DNA of 64,000 nucleotides, from the NCBI RefSeq assembly GCF_027887165.1, contig NC_077230.1, positions 29,312,351-29,376,350 of the forward strand, written 5' to 3'. The stretch comes from Monodelphis domestica. Its lineage: Eukaryota > Chordata > Mammalia > Didelphimorphia > Didelphidae. Shown here piece after piece: positions 35,571 through 49,540 of this stretch. The notes below the pieces were generated by a model, which searched no databases, was not told where the DNA came from, and was given only the letters and a program-made list of their open reading frames with translations. How positions within the stretch are numbered: the stretch's first letter is position 1; the number at the start of each line of letters is the position of its first letter. The translations under genes were made by a program, and so were the position numbers.

Positions 35571-36214
35571 TAATTCCTTGTATTTCTTTGTTGGTTATGA
35601 CTTCATCCTGTTCATTTTACATTTACCTGATTTTTCTCTAATTATTAAGTTTCTTCCTTTGGTGCTTATTATAGGCTTATTAGTTGGTTTTCAAACTGAA
35701 TATTCACATAGTTAATCCTTTCAGTGTTTACACATTTATGAATGGTTTTAGGGATAAAGTTTTCTCATAAGAATTGCTCTGGCTATAACATCAAAAATTG
35801 ATATTCATACCATCTTTATACTCTATTATTTAAGAACAACTTTTTTATATTTTCAACTTAAATGAATGTCATTCAGTAAATCTTTATTTTACATGAGTAT
35901 GTGTGTGTACACATACACACATACACATAGAGTATCACAGAAAAAAGTAACAACCAGTATTTATTAAAAAGAATGACCAAGAATACAATGTTACCTGAGA
36001 GTAGTGGGGAGCTGTGTCAAGCTAATCACAGAAAATGGATTATAGAGAGCGAGTTACAGGAGGCAAGTTGGGAGGAAAGTGGGATATTGTGTAAAAAGAC
36101 AAAAAGGAAAGAAAAGGAGGGTAGACAAGTTTGCAGAAGGACAGTTACATTTTCTTCAGGCATGGATATAATATCATAGTAACTGAGAAAGTATGAAGTA
36201 GCAGGAATTTGCTA

Positions 36215-36400
36215 AACCTTATGGGTTCTGTTCAGGTGGTATATTGCTAGATCATTGGTAGATTGATATTTGCATTATTATGGCCACTTTTCAGATAAAC
36301 AAAATGATGTACTGACAGATTCAATAATTTGACCATGGTCACACAATCAAAAACCATCAAAGGGAAGATTCTAAACCAAACCTTTCCCAACTACTTTCTC
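36215..36400 (-). repeat. MIR-like SINE
   Basis: 'ccacttttcagataaacaaaatgatgtactgacag..tttgaccatggtcacacaatc' is the MIR core, minus strand. A GATA/GAGA-rich strip follows (36405-36455). Confidence 0.6.
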
Positions 36401-36455
36401 TACTACAGATATAGCTATAGAGAGAGATAGATTTAGATTAAGACAGAGAGAGAGC

Positions 36456-37835
36456 CATAGCATAGTGTATATAAAATTTTTAATTGTCACATTAGCTTCA
36501 GTACAAGACATCGTGATTCCATTGTTGATGATATTCTCTTTATTGATGCAGATAATAAATCTTTCATGATTTAGTGAGCAGACTTCACATTTTGACAATA
36601 CCCAAAAAGTTAATCCAAAAAGGTTAGCCATCTTGCTTTTCAGTCTTTCTCAGTCTGGCTTAGCTGGTGAGCTTTTATGAATTAATGTATATCAGAAAAG
36701 GCTGCCTCAAAATTATTGCAAGACCTATATATTACTTCTTTTTAGTTTGGCATAATCATCATATGATACATTTGTGAACCAGGGTTCTATGACCGAATGA
36801 AGGAATAAAGCATCATTTACTGAAGCTTAAATTTACCAAGTCATTCACTATATATACTTAAGAGTTTTCAAGACCAATCAGTTTCTCCAACTTAATTAAT
36901 ATATTGTTGCAAAATGCCCAAACAAGTCAATTAATCAAGATTTTCATTTTCAGATGCTCATGATGATGTCCTGTTGATGAATTCTTATTCAGAATATAAG
37001 ATTGCAGATATTTCAGTTACTTAATAAGCAATGCCCTTATTTTCCTTTTATGTTACCGCCTAAATACTTTACTATATTTATTTTGGTTTTAAGCCTTCTA
37101 CTTATAATGGTGAAATCTCTGTGCTTTCAAAATTTTTAATGAATCACTTATTATATTCCTAGAATAAGGCTATTTAAATGCAAATGGACCATGAGACACC
37201 CTGTGAAAATTATATAATATGCCATTAAAATAATCTAAAGATTTTAATATGCATATATTGATAACATGATTTGTGATAGCTATAAAATCCCCCCAAAAGT
37301 AATGAAAAGAAAAATGAATGCATAATTTTGTTCAGAATACATTTAATTGCCACTTAAAATAGATCAGTGCAAGATAATCAATTAATTCATTGGTATATGA
37401 CCTTGAAGTGTTATAAAATTCCATTTTTATTTTTAATCGATGGTGGTCATATTTTTTCAAGTATATATTTTTTTATGTAGTTAAAGTCAAGGATTTAATA
37501 GGAAGCAATACCATTATAGTAACACAAAACATGGTACTATGCCTATATTTTATCTCTTAAGTGACATTTCTTAGTTCCATGGGATTCTGAAGACTTAATG
37601 GTCATAATTATAATTAGAAAACATTTTTATTATATGAGTCCCATTAGAAAATTAAGTGATGAGTCATTCATTCTTTGAGTACTGGGAATTACATTCTGAG
37701 ACAAACAATAATGGTTATTGGTACATAGACATTACTAGCCTGAAAGTTCCATATTTACATGAACCATGTAATCAATATTTTGTAGCTTAGCTGGAGTTTA
37801 CCACAATTTAATTCAATTCAGGATGTATTTACTAA
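36456..37835. other. Intergenic, possible non-coding conserved element, unproven
   Basis: No repeat or gene recognised. 37090-37480 is dense in homeodomain/POU-type AT motifs, including an octamer ATGCAAAT-type site near 37177-37185, and would be the first place to test for conservation. Confidence 0.35.
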
Positions 37836-38035
37836 ATTCCTACTGTAGGAGACAGAGAAGTAGCATGTTGAAGTGTCTATTCAGCTAGTTTTGAAGTCAC
37901 AATGTCCTCAGTGCAATGCTTCCTCCTGACTTTGTGAGCCTGAGTAAATAACTTAATCCTTCAGTGTTCTAGGCAGTTCTTTAAGACTATATATTGCAGA
38001 GAAGATTCTAACCTCCACTTGTAGAAGGAGTTTCT
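37836..38035 (+). repeat. MIR-like SINE, diverged
   Basis: 'tgactttgtgagcctgagtaaataacttaatccttcagtgttctaggcag' resembles the MIR core. Confidence 0.45.
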
Positions 38036-38811
38036 TCATCTGGGAGTTTGCTATACTGAAGTAATTACAAGCTCAGTTTCTATTCCCTATTTCTTTGGTA
38101 ATACTAAATATCTATTGAGCAAGTGAAAAAATTATTTAGTCATGGTTTTATTAATAAGTACATTTGTGTATTGATATTACATACTATAATGCAAGTAATT
38201 ACACTGAAATAGGTTATCAGGATATTAGTACTGTTTCTATAGTATTATGGAATTAGGTATTGATTTAAAGGTCAGAATGAGTTAGCCACAGATGACAAAA
38301 TAGTTATGTAAACCATTCTCCAAATCTTGGAGGTGGAAAAGAGATCTCAAAGTGTAAGGGAAAACATGTGGTTAATAATTTCTTTCACTCTTTAGGTGGA
38401 CTAAGAGGAAGCCAAAATGGAACTGATGGAGACAAATTTCAGTTTGACCAAAACAAACATACACAGAAGACATGTGTCATGCAGACAATGTACAGAAGAA
38501 CATTACTTAACAAAACATTACTTTAAAACATGTCTCTAAGGAAATAGCAAGGCTTCTTTCATTCATAATATATACCATGTCATATATCTAACTATTTTAA
38601 ATTGAAAATTATCAATACATATATTCAATTTGGATTTTCCTAATGAACATTTAAAAATGTAAAACACAAGGTTCTGTCCATACACAACTAGAATTTAAAA
38701 AAAAAGTTTGCATATAATAAATACTGCTGCATATTTGTCGATTGTTTATAAAAGCATTTATATAAAGAAAATTGCAGGAGAATTTTCCTTCCACCCTACC
38801 TTTCTCCATTG
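38036..38811. other. Intergenic, no recognisable feature
   Basis: Nothing recognised before the pyrimidine tract. Confidence 0.4.
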
Positions 38812-39215
<404 letters not shown>

Positions 39216-40019
39216 CTTCCTACTTTCCTTCCTTCCTCTCTTCCTTATTTCCTCCACTATCCATGTTTGCAATGGATTTTCTTTTTTCTTGCCTTCTCAA
39301 TGAATAGGGGAGGAGGAAGTGAGAGGGAAAGAATTTGGACTAAAATTGTTCTTTTCACAAGGGGAAGCCAGATGTTAGCTATTTCATGTTTTGTTTTTTT
39401 TCAAGACTGATCCTGTTCATTAAAGTGTAGATGAAGAATGGAATTCAATATTATTTGGAGCCATGGCTTCTTTTTCATCACTTCTCATCTCAAAACTCAC
39501 CCATTCTGTCCTTTTTTTCACCAGTTTCTTCTAATGATATGGTCTTTTTCCTTGGCATAGCCAAAATATCAACGTGCTTTTATTCAATTCCATTTAGTAT
39601 CTTTTGCATCAAAATTCAACCACTATCATTCATTCTGCCTTTCTTAATTTTCAGCCTTTTCCAATGTGCTGATTCCTTTTCTATTGCCTTCAAATGTCAA
39701 AAGTCTATCTCATTATTAAAATAACCTCACTATACCATACCACCTCTTCAGGCTATTGTCCTATATCTATCTGGTTTTTTCAGTTAAGAAACTAAGAGTT
39801 TCATAGATTAATTGCCTCCATTCATTTAGCACTGAAGCCTTTTTAATGACATTTCCTTGCTCAGCAAAACTTCCTTCTCTCCAAATTACCAATGAAGTCC
39901 AAATTTTCAAATCTTATGGTCTTTTCTAGTTTTCATCATATCTGTTACATTTGTATTTGCTGATCACCATTTCACTAAATAGGTTCTCCTTTATGTTTTT
40001 GTAATACTCTCCTGGTTCT

Positions 40020-40480
40020 TGTACTCATCTAACCACTAATGTTCCATCTGTTTTGCAGGTTTAACAACCATTTCATAGTACCTAATCTGGGGTGTTATCT
40101 ATGACTCCATCTCTAAACTTTTTCTTTTTCTTTTCCTGCACTGTCTCTTAGTGACTGACTGATCTCGCATGGGCTTAATTATATTCATGATAATGACTCA
40201 CACATCTAATAAATCTAACTTCATTTCTTCCTCAAACTGAAGTCTCACATGACCAAATTCTTATTGAATATTTCAAACTATATGTCCTAGGGATATCTCA
40301 AACTCAATAGACCTCACACAGAATTTATTATGTTTTGAACTAAGGACCATTCTTCCAGGCTTACTTATTTCTGTTAACAGCATCATTTCCCCCCCAGTAT
40401 AACAAGTACATAAAATCATTGTTACCTTTGATTCTTTATTCTTCTTCAAGTCACATGCCAAATCTTGCCTTGACTGTTCC
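40020..40480 (+). mobile_element. L2-like LINE fragment
   Basis: 'ggatatctcaaactcaatagacctcacacagaatttattatg' and 'ggggtgttatctatgactcc' resemble the L2 ORF2 C-terminal coding region (the 'ctcaaactcaacatgtccaaaactgaactc' stretch). The surrounding 39400-41200 is pyrimidine-rich and may be part of the same ancient element. Confidence 0.45.
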
Positions 40481-41277
40481 CTACTTGGGAATATTCCCAT
40501 TCTCCCCTGGCATCCTTTCTGGTGTTCTAACATGACAATATCAATCTAGTTTCCTCATCAATGTCCTTCTTCTACTTGGAAACCTCCCTCCATCCTTACT
40601 CTCTAGAAACACGCCACTGCCTGATAGCCCAGGACTATTTTACTACAAGACCAAAGCCCTGTAGACAATGATATCTTTCAGCTAAGTGTGATATTCTCTT
40701 ACCTTGTCATAACCAACCCATATCAATTGTTCTTAACCCATGGCTGCCATTGTAAAATCCTATTTTTTATACAATACTTCTCAGTCCTTTTTCCCATTCC
40801 TCTCAACTCTACTCCCACTCCCAATCAATATCCTACACCAAAGCTAAACATACCTTCTATGGTACCTTATAGAATGCCTGCTCCATAAGTAACAAGCTGG
40901 CTTTTAGCTTAAACTTTTTTTTCTCTTCCATTCCTTCCTCCTGATAACATTTTTTATTAGCTTTTTTGGTAGCATTAGTTTCAGTTTTACTCATACCGCT
41001 AACTTCACTGATTGATAACCCTAGTGCTACCCATAAGAGCATCCAGATTCTTTCTCTATCACTCATTCAGTGACCTCTCTTTTTTTGATGTTCCTTTAAT
41101 GAATACTGATCATGCAACTAAATTCTGCTCTCTTTTATATAGCAGAACATACTCTTCTCCTTAATAAGTAGAGGAGTTAGCTCATAGTCTTCCTCTCCTA
41201 TCCAATTTATTTTAAATTCATTTTTTCAGATTACTTGTAGATACACATTTTCAATAATAATTTTTCTGACATTCTGT

Positions 41278-41358
41278 GATACATTCTCTCTCTTTCTCTT
41301 TTTCTCTCTCTCTCCTTTTCCCTCTCCCTCTCCCTCTCTCTTTCCTCTCTTCTCCCTA
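41278..41358 (-). repeat. CT-rich low-complexity tract
   Basis: (CT)n/(CCCTCT)n run. Minus-strand Arg/Glu frames there are spurious. Confidence 0.9.
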
Positions 41359-41374
41359 AGAAAGCAGGTAATAT

Positions 41375-41640
41375 AAGTTGTACATGTGTTATCATGTAAT
41401 ACAAATTACCATGTTCATCATGTTGTAAAAGATGATACATATCACTTAGACCAGAGGAAAAATTAATGGAGACAATAAAGTGAAGAATGGCATGTTTCAA
41501 TCTGCATTTATTCTCCATTAGTTCTTTAGTGGATAGTCTTTTTCACCATGAGCCCATTGGAGTTGACTTGGATCCTTACATTACTGATAATAGTTAAGTA
41601 CTTCATAGTCCTCCTCACCTTTTTTCCTCAGACTCCAGCA
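41375..41640 (-). mobile_element. L1 3' UTR fragment, minus strand
   Basis: 'tcaatctgcatttattctccattagttctttagtggatag..ccatgagcccattggagttgacttgg' is the complement of the L1 'acatccagagaaagaac..' region. Paralogous to 44200-44440. Confidence 0.65.
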
Positions 41641-41784
41641 GAGACATCCTGTAAGAAATTTCTACATAGATATTGATAATCTTTCAAAGACTTTAACTGT
41701 CCTTTTGGTTAATTTACTCATTTTTGCTAATTTAATATTCTACAATAGTTCAGCTTCACAGAGATGACCCAACCCTTGATCCTG

Positions 41785-42225
41785 CCATCACTCACAAGAT
41801 TTTACTCTTCATAAATTTAAAAAAAATCTTTATCCGATTATGATTTATTGTCATTCTACCTCTCCCACAAACTTTCAGTTCCTAGTTATGTTACTCACTG
41901 ACCTCTAAACCCTCAATCTTTAAGTTCTTTCCTAAGCCACAACCTTGTAATGGCTACATTATCTTCTTTCACAATTTGATCCTTTTGTGAGCCAATTCAA
42001 CTCTACATTTTCCTCTTCTCTCAATTCCTCATTCCCTTATCATTTTAAAGACCTTTCTCTTCCACATTTCAGCCTTGAATTATACCTATTATACCTATTG
42101 CTTTTTCTCCTATTTTTATGAGACCTAAAGAAACTAAAGCAAATCACAAAACTGTGCTGAATGGCTCCATTCAAAATTCATGTTATATTATCTCAATAGG
42201 ACCATCAACCCTAGTCATCCTTTCA
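41785..42225. other. Pyrimidine-rich ancient repeat candidate
   Basis: Resembles 44880-45430 in composition and phrasing ('caacct.tttat', 'ttc.caattc..tctttc'). Possibly a diverged LINE coding remnant, not identified. Confidence 0.3.
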
Positions 42226-42400
42226 AACAAAAGGTAGGAAAATCAGTAGGTGACTATTTAGAGAGGGAGGTGAGAGAGAGAGTGAGGAGTCAATGATAGT
42301 ACTTATGTTGTGAGTCTATGTTCTGAGGAAGGTGTTGGTTCCCTTGACCATAACAAGAAAATTATACAAAGGAGAGTGACTGGAATTGAGGAGAATTTAA

Positions 42401-42530
42401 GGGCAGCTAGTTGGTGAAATGGGCATAATGCCAGGTCTAAAGTAGGGAAGAGAACTTCCCTTCCTGAGTTCAAATCTTGTAGCTTTTCACTGCCTCCAAC
42501 TACAGATCATGTAAATGAAGTTTTGTGAAA
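42401..42530 (+). repeat. Marsupial tRNA/core SINE fragment
   Basis: 'gggcagctagttggtgaaatgggcataatgccaggtctaaagtagg..ttcctgagttcaaatct' matches the head of the 'ggcagctagg..gagttcaaatc' SINE family. Confidence 0.75.
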
Positions 42531-43737
42531 TACTTACATAACTTTATACTCTGAAGCTCTATCACAATAGATCATTTTTACATTAAATTTCTATCTGCCT
42601 ATAATGAATTTTCCTCAAGTAACATTAACATTTTCTCTATTTTGGTTTTATGGTTATAGAATAAAATGTACCTGGCCTGCCTATTGTTCATTTAATAGAA
42701 AACCATTTACTTTCCTAATGACAATCTAATATCTCTTTAGATCATGGTTCCCACTTAAGCTGAACTCTGATCATTGACTGGGTTTAATATCTGACATATT
42801 TTCCACCTCTCATACCACCCATAGAATACTGATTTGATAGGACAAAATACCTCTTAGAGAAATAAAGTGTAAGTTAACTTGATCCCCTGACTATCCTAAA
42901 TTTTTCCCTCTTCCAAGATGTCCCATTACTCAACAACAGACCATTAGCTGGTGCTTAGCTTTCCTCGTGATAATGTTTGCATGAAAATTGTAATAATGGA
43001 GTAGAGGACTGCAGATCAAATTGATTCTCAGTGTATACCTTGATCAGGCAGCTACTGCTAAAGTAGCTTCCTCTAATAACCCTCCCTAATATGTTGTTAT
43101 AGTAAAAGGCCAATGAATAAGGACTGGGTAGTTCCATGAAGGACCCCAGTGCATTATCTAAAATTCTCACATTTACTGCTTAAGAGAAGCTATTAGACAT
43201 GATCGCATAATGCAGCTATCACTAATGTTTCAGTTTTTAAACCTAGGCACTCATCATTTTTCATAATTACTCCGAATTAAATCCTCCTTCCTTCTGCCCA
43301 GTGTGGCTATTATATATATATATTTGACTGATAAAAAGGAACTGCTAATCTCTCTTCTGTCACTATAAAAGTCATTTCCCAAATCTTGTTAGTTGTGAAG
43401 GCTTTTTAAACAACTTTTTAAAGTTGTTCTCAAGAAAGCTAAAAAATTAGGGAAAAATTCCTCATGGATCAATGTGAATTCCCAAATCCTTTCATAATAC
43501 TCTCTCTACCAGGGGAATCTGTTTACACAGTGGAAGATAGCTTTCTACTATAAGCATCTCTTTCTTTCACTTAGACATCTAGCCTGATAACTAAAGTCCA
43601 AAAATGTCCATGGTGAAAATATTTTATAAAATTTGGGGATTGAAATCTAACTCACCCCATATAAGCAGTAGAAAAACTTAATTTCTAGACAATTATTGAA
43701 CTAATCCCTTGGCATGATAGTATGTAATAACAGTTAA
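42531..43737. other. Intergenic, no recognisable feature
   Basis: No credible ORF or repeat apart from a short (TA)n near 43310. Confidence 0.4.
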
Positions 43738-43880
43738 ATAACCAGTCAGTCAGTTGATAAGCATTTATTGAATTCAGGTACTGTGCAAAGTGTTGGCGAC
43801 ACCAAAAAAAAAAAAAAAAACAGACAAAAAAAGCCAGTGCTTGTTTTCAAGGATTATATAATTCTAATGAGGGTATGTCA
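43738..43880 (+). repeat. L2/THER-type SINE tail with A-rich centre
   Basis: 'agttgataagcatttattgaattcaggtactgtgcaaagtgttggcgac' followed by A18 and 'gcttgttttcaaggattatataattctaatgagg' matches the conserved SINE/L2 tail layout. Confidence 0.65.
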
Positions 43881-44184
43881 ATTGCTAAATGATAGTGCTC
43901 CTGTTAAACAACTCTAAGTTTTACATAATTTTATATAATATTATTGAATAATCAAAATGGCCACCAATCTCTCAAATTTAAGTGTTCATATGGGAAGAAA
44001 AGGTACAAATTGTTTTCAACATCCTAAGCTTTGTTTTCTCTTGAGAGTTTTCTGCCTACTTTTATACAAATTGTATCTAAATAGTTATTTTACAAGTTAC
44101 CTTCTGTATTACAATGTAAGTTGCTTGAAGAGAGTAATTTCCCCAGTACTTTTAACAATTCCTGATAAATAAGGATTGCTTTTT

Positions 44185-44440
44185 TTTTAATTTCCATGTT
44201 CATAATGTTGCAAAAGAAGACATACAACACATATATTAGAAAAAAAAACTCATGAAGGAAACGAAGTGAGATATGCTTCAGTCTCAACCCAGACTCCATC
44301 ATTTGCTTCTATGGCAGTAGACTTTGATCTAGTCTTAGATGCTTCCATGTATCACTGATAAATAGAAGTTGTTATTCACAGGTGATCATGCTTTTTTGTT
44401 ATGTTCTCCTGTTTTTGTTCATTTTGCATCACTTCATATG
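44185..44440 (-). mobile_element. L1 3' UTR fragment, minus strand
   Basis: 'gcttcagtctcaacccagactccatcatttgcttctatggcagtagac..' parallels 41460-41560. Confidence 0.6.
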
Positions 44441-44452
44441 TCTTTACAGGTG

Positions 44453-44588
<136 letters not shown>

Positions 44589-45949
44589 ATCTTGTTCCTC
44601 ATTTCTTATGGCACAATAGTTAATTTTTTTTTTTTTTAGCTAGACAGAAGAATTATGGTGTCACAGAAGATAAAGCCTCTCTGGTAATCCTCTTCTGTAC
44701 TGGCTAGACTTTCATATAAACTCCCAAGATACATATCCTGGAATGTGTGTGTGTGTGTGGGGAGTTTGAGTACTCCTTTCCCCTATTGTCATTTTTGGTT
44801 TTTACCTTTATTGCCACTGTCCAATAATATATCTTTTAAATTTCACTGTATTAAAATTTACATGCCAATCATCTTATTGTAGTTATTTCATGCTAACCCT
44901 TAACCAAATCCTCCTCCTTCATTCCTCAGCAATTTGGACACTTAGTTCACCATTTTCCTTTTGTCTCCACTTTCTGCCCTTATGCAATATTTCAAAATCT
45001 TTCTTAATAATCTCAAATTGTTAATTACCCTATTACTCAACCTCTTTATATCCAAGGACCTTCAACTTCATTAGAGATTAGCTACACATTGGCATGATCA
45101 CAAACTTGTTCATACAATTATAAAGAAAAAAACTCAGTTATTTATTGACATGAACCTCCTTCTCCTTCCAATTCTTTCTGTTTCACCACATAAAATCTAT
45201 TCTTCACCCACATAAGGACCTCTGATTCTTCTATCCTTCTATACTTTCTTAGGCTATTACTATTCTGCCATATTCACTTTCCTACCATTTCTATTTTAGC
45301 TCCATATTTAGCAAACTCAACACTTTGCAGTTTTCTACTCTTGACTCCTTTGCCCCATGATTTTATGGCCATTCTTTTCCTAGCTAAATTACAACTTTAT
45401 ATTATTTCCATCATCTATTCCTCATCATGCTGCCAAATGGAGCTAGAGGAAATAAAATAACATACTAACAGTGTATAATATAAATTTCTGTTATACAATT
45501 TCAGCAGAGCCCTTGCTGCAGCAAGGCAACTCATTTATCCCTATGATACTCTATCATATTCCTTAAAAAACTTCCAAACCTCTTTTCTTCTCAAATGTTC
45601 AAATTTTCCTTCTTCTGCTTTTCTCAGCTATAACCAAGTGATTCTATAGACAGATTCAGAGAAAATTTTTGGCAAGTGACACCATCTCTTTATTTTAAAA
45701 TATTAAAAGCACAGAAATAATATGAATCTTTTAAAATATGATAAACAACCTAAGCTAGGATTTTATGCTATAGAGACATATGAAGGGCTGTTCCATTAAG
45801 TTTAGGAGTAAAAAATATTAATTATCACTGGAATTAGTTGACACAGTCTTCTAGAAATACCTAACAAGATACTTATAATAAGATAAGAAAAAATAATTAA
45901 GGGAAAACTGTAATAAAATATGAAACATACATAAATATAGATTTTTTTT

Positions 45950-46536
45950 TGAAATTTAAATGGTTGTTTCCTTAAATAATCATCAAGGTTCAGCTAAAAT
46001 TAACTAAAAATATCAGTAACTTTATCAAAATTGAATGTTTTAAAATAGACCCCAAAATATTCATCAACATTTTCCTAATATCACCAACAAAATCAGAAGG
46101 AAAAAAGGGGTCTTTACAAATTACTCTAAAACATTTAAGATATATTGTTCTGACACAGAAAAATCATATAATTTACAATGACTAAGCATTCTATAAAAAT
46201 AAAATTAACCAAAAATTGGAGAGATATAATATGTTCAATCTTTTACTCTGATGGAAATACTGCCTAAATTAATTCTCTGACACCCCCAAAGTGTTACTTT
46301 ATAACATTTTATAAAAAATATTTTTGAATGGTTAAATGGTTCACAATCTCAAAAGAAGTTTTTAAAAAGTATGAATAATAGGGTTACAGTACCAAACCTC
46401 AAACTATTTTACAAAGAAATAATCATCAAAATTATGTGGTACTACATTTTTAATAGAAATTTTTAGATATATAAGATCTTGCAACAATTAAATATTGAAA
46501 TATATTGTTTGAAAGTTGAATGACTGAAATCACTGG
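45950..46536 (+). mobile_element. Diverged L1 ORF2 fragment, left of LTR D
   Basis: The order 'ccaaaaattggagagatataatatg', 'tactctgatggaaatactgcctaaatt', 'gggttacagtaccaaacctcaaactattttacaaagaaataatcatcaaaattatgtggtact' follows the ORF2 region after the RT core. Confidence 0.75.
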
Positions 46537-47422
46537 TGTGAAGGTTGGATCTAGCTATCTTCTGATTATAACAATGAAGATACTTAGCTTTTTCTTTATT
46601 GTGAAGATAAAATTGTAATCTACTGATTGCAACAATGAAGGTACTTAGCTCTTCCTTTATAGTGAAGCTAGAATTGTAAGCTACAATCTATTTTTAGATT
46701 TTAACTACAACAAGGTGTTAAGTAACTACAAAAGGTAAACTTAACAAAAGAGGATTTAAGTAACCCAAAAAGATAAAATCTAACTTAAGAAGATGAGAAC
46801 TAAAGAAGGGTCAGTCCTGGAGAAAATCTACCCAAAGAAGGTAAGAAATAAAGAATGGGCAGTCCTGGAGAAAAGCATCTGCTGTGATTGGTAGATGTGA
46901 AAATTTAGACAGGATGACACAAGAGAAAAAGGTCTTTAAGTAGAGGGGAAAAAAAGGACTGAAGAGGACAGTCCTGGCCTTGGAGAGAAGTATCAGTCAC
47001 TTGGAGTTGAAGGGAAGATAGACATTTGTTTGGAGATTCTGGCACTCTTTTGGAGGAGCAACCGGAAGGCAGATACCCAGACTTCTTTAAGACTGTCACC
47101 TTTGGTGAGTGAAAAGCTGACTTAGTGACCCTGTCTTTCTGGAGGCGTGAAGCCTCCAGGAAAGGCCCAAATTCTTGAGACTCTCTTCCCCTGGCTGGGG
47201 CTTAGAAATTCTAACTGGTATCAGAAGAAACCAGAGTTTTCTCTCTTTCTCTCTCTCTCATTCCTGAATATCTTCCTTCTATTGTAAATATTGTAAATAA
47301 ACTACTATAATTCCATTTACTTTAGTAATTCATCTTGGCATTTAGAAATTAAATCCCTGGTGACCACCAAATAAAACCACCTAAATAATATATTCAGAGT
47401 CCAACCACAATTATTTTTAACA
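46537..47422 (+). mobile_element. LTR D, plus strand, inserted in L1
   Basis: Starts TGTGAAGG and ends AACA. It shares the gtgattggtagatgt block (46884-46898) and the 'tttggag..cttttggagga' segment after the promoter with LTR B. Near its end lie 'ttgtaaataaactac' with an AATAAA and the gaccacc block seen in C and E. Flanking L1 sequence resumes on both sides. The flanks ctgg / ctct match at only two of four bases, so the exact ends are less certain than for A, C and E. Confidence 0.75.
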
Positions 47423-47745
47423 CTCTGATAAGAGTTCCTTCTTCAATAAAAACTCTTGGCAAAACTATAACAAAGTCTAAGAGAAACGAGGATTAGACTA
47501 GCACCACACAGTATATATAACAATCATCTTAAAATTAATACCTGACAAGAGAAGATAGCATAATATTCAAAATGGAGGAACAAGGAAGCAAATTGCTTCC
47601 TGGAAGAATTCTTGACCAATAAAAGGTATTTAGGGGATCACAGGAAATAAAATTCACAGTTTTGACTTCATAAATTTGAATAATTTTGCACAAACAAAAT
47701 TTTTCATTTAAAATTTGGAATGAAACAACTGAAGAATTAGGAAAA
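47423..47745 (+). mobile_element. Diverged L1 ORF2 fragment, right of LTR D
   Basis: 'cttcttcaataaaaactcttggcaaaactat' and 'ttgacttcataaatttgaataattttgcacaaacaaaa' follow the ORF2 C-terminal region, continuing from 46536. Confidence 0.7.
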
Positions 47746-48179
47746 GTGCAGTATATTTTCTGATTTTTAAAAATATTTCAAATACATTGGGATTTGATAC
47801 AAAAAGAAAAGAACATGAAACATTTTGTTATATGTAGTTGCATAAAGTATATATACAAACATTCCTAAAAAGAAGAAAGATAAGGTATTATCAAGCCACA
47901 GCCTCCTCTTATGGAAACTGTAAATAGTAGAATTCTTCCAAAGAAAATTCATGTAATGTTCTGAAGCACTTTTTTTTTCTTTATATTCTTCTATAAGTTT
48001 TTTACTTCAATATTTTGGTGCCTTTGTGATCTTTTCAATGTAGTCATTTTGTTCAAGGTTGTGGATTAATTTACCCAGGCCTCATAGTCTTGTGTGATTT
48101 TTTAATGTCTCTATAAATCTTTTAAAATCTAATCAATTTTGAGAAGACCTCCTCTATTAAAAATAAAACAAAACTCATT

Positions 48180-49540
48180 TTGAAGGTACAAGTACTTACC
48201 TCTTTCCACTGTTTTCTCAGTCTCTTTTTGCCTAATATATACCATTTTACAATGGCATACCTCATTTTAAAATCTCCTCCTTGCTATGATTTCAATTGTA
48301 AAAAGTCTGTCTCTTGTTTATCCTAGGAACCCTTCCCTTATCTCTTCACCTTACTCTACTACCTGTTGATATGTATGCCCCCCTAAGGTATCCTTCCATT
48401 CCCTCCTTTTTCTTAATCCCTTATCCTCCTTTCTCTTAACCTCTCCTTCCTTCTCTTATTCCTTCAGCCCCCCAAGGCAATTCCCAGTTCTTCATTGATC
48501 CCATCCTCCTTCCCTCCTATTTCTCTGTATGTTAATAAGATTTTTGTCCTTCTAATTGTGATTGTTGTACTCCCTTTTCAGTATCCCTTCCTTGATTCAA
48601 GAATCAAAGCATCTAAACTTTATGGTTGCTTATGATTAGTCCTTTATCATTCATTGCTTTTCATTACTTTTTTCTTATACATCAAATTTTCTATTGAGTT
48701 CTGTTTCTATAAAAAGATTTGACATATTGAATATTAATAAAATATCCTTTTTTATCTTTTATAATAATGCACATCTTTGCTAAATATTTTATTTCTTGAT
48801 TGGAAGCATAGGCCTTTTGTTCTACAAAATACTGTGTTCCATGGTCTGTCTTTTTAATGTTGTAACTGCTAAGAATTGCATTATTATGACTGGAGATTCA
48901 TAATATTAAAATTGTTTTCTCCTTAATCTGGGAGGTATGGAATTTATCAATTATATTCCTATGCATCTTCATCTTTGGTTTTCCTTGAGGTGATTATCAG
49001 TGGATTTTCATTTTGATTTTACCCTCTAATCCTATAAATTCTGGGCTGTTTTCATTGATGAATTTTTGGAGTATGGTGTCTAACCTCTTTTTTTTTTTTT
49101 ACCATGACTTTCCAGAAGTCCTAATATATTATATTGTCTCTCCTTGAACTATTTTCCATGTCAGTTGTTTTTGTGTTAAAAGATATTTCATATTCTTTTC
49201 CATTATTTCATTCTTTTGATTTTCCTCTCATTTTCTTTTTATTTCATTAAATCATTAACTTTCCCTTGTTCTATTCTAGTTCTTAATAAAATATTTTGTT
49301 CTGCAAGTTTCTAGATTTTTTCCTATATGGGTGACCTTTCTTTCATAATTTTCTTGATGTTCTTGCATTACTCATTTTTTTCCTAATTTTTCCTCAAATT
49401 CTCTCATTTGTGTTTTGTTTTTAGGTCATTTTAAAAAGCTCTCCTAAAGGCTCTTTTTGAGCTTATAGCCATTTATTGCATTTCTTAGTTGTGTTTGAAA
49501 TAGGTGTTCGTACTTTATGATTCCGTTTCCCTATTTATAG
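48180..49540 (-). mobile_element. Old L1 ORF1 region, minus strand
   Basis: Runs parallel to 33000-34400: 'tcctatttctctgtatg', 'ttttctattgagttctg', 'ctgtgttccatggtctg', 'ttgttttctccttaatctgggaggtatggaatttatcaattatattcct', then the coiled-coil coding part. All frames closed. Confidence 0.75.

Noticed and set aside
35895..35935. Palindromic GTGTGTACACATACACAC-like stretch as a possible regulatory site
   Set aside because: Short CA/TG microsatellite whose self-complementarity follows from its composition.
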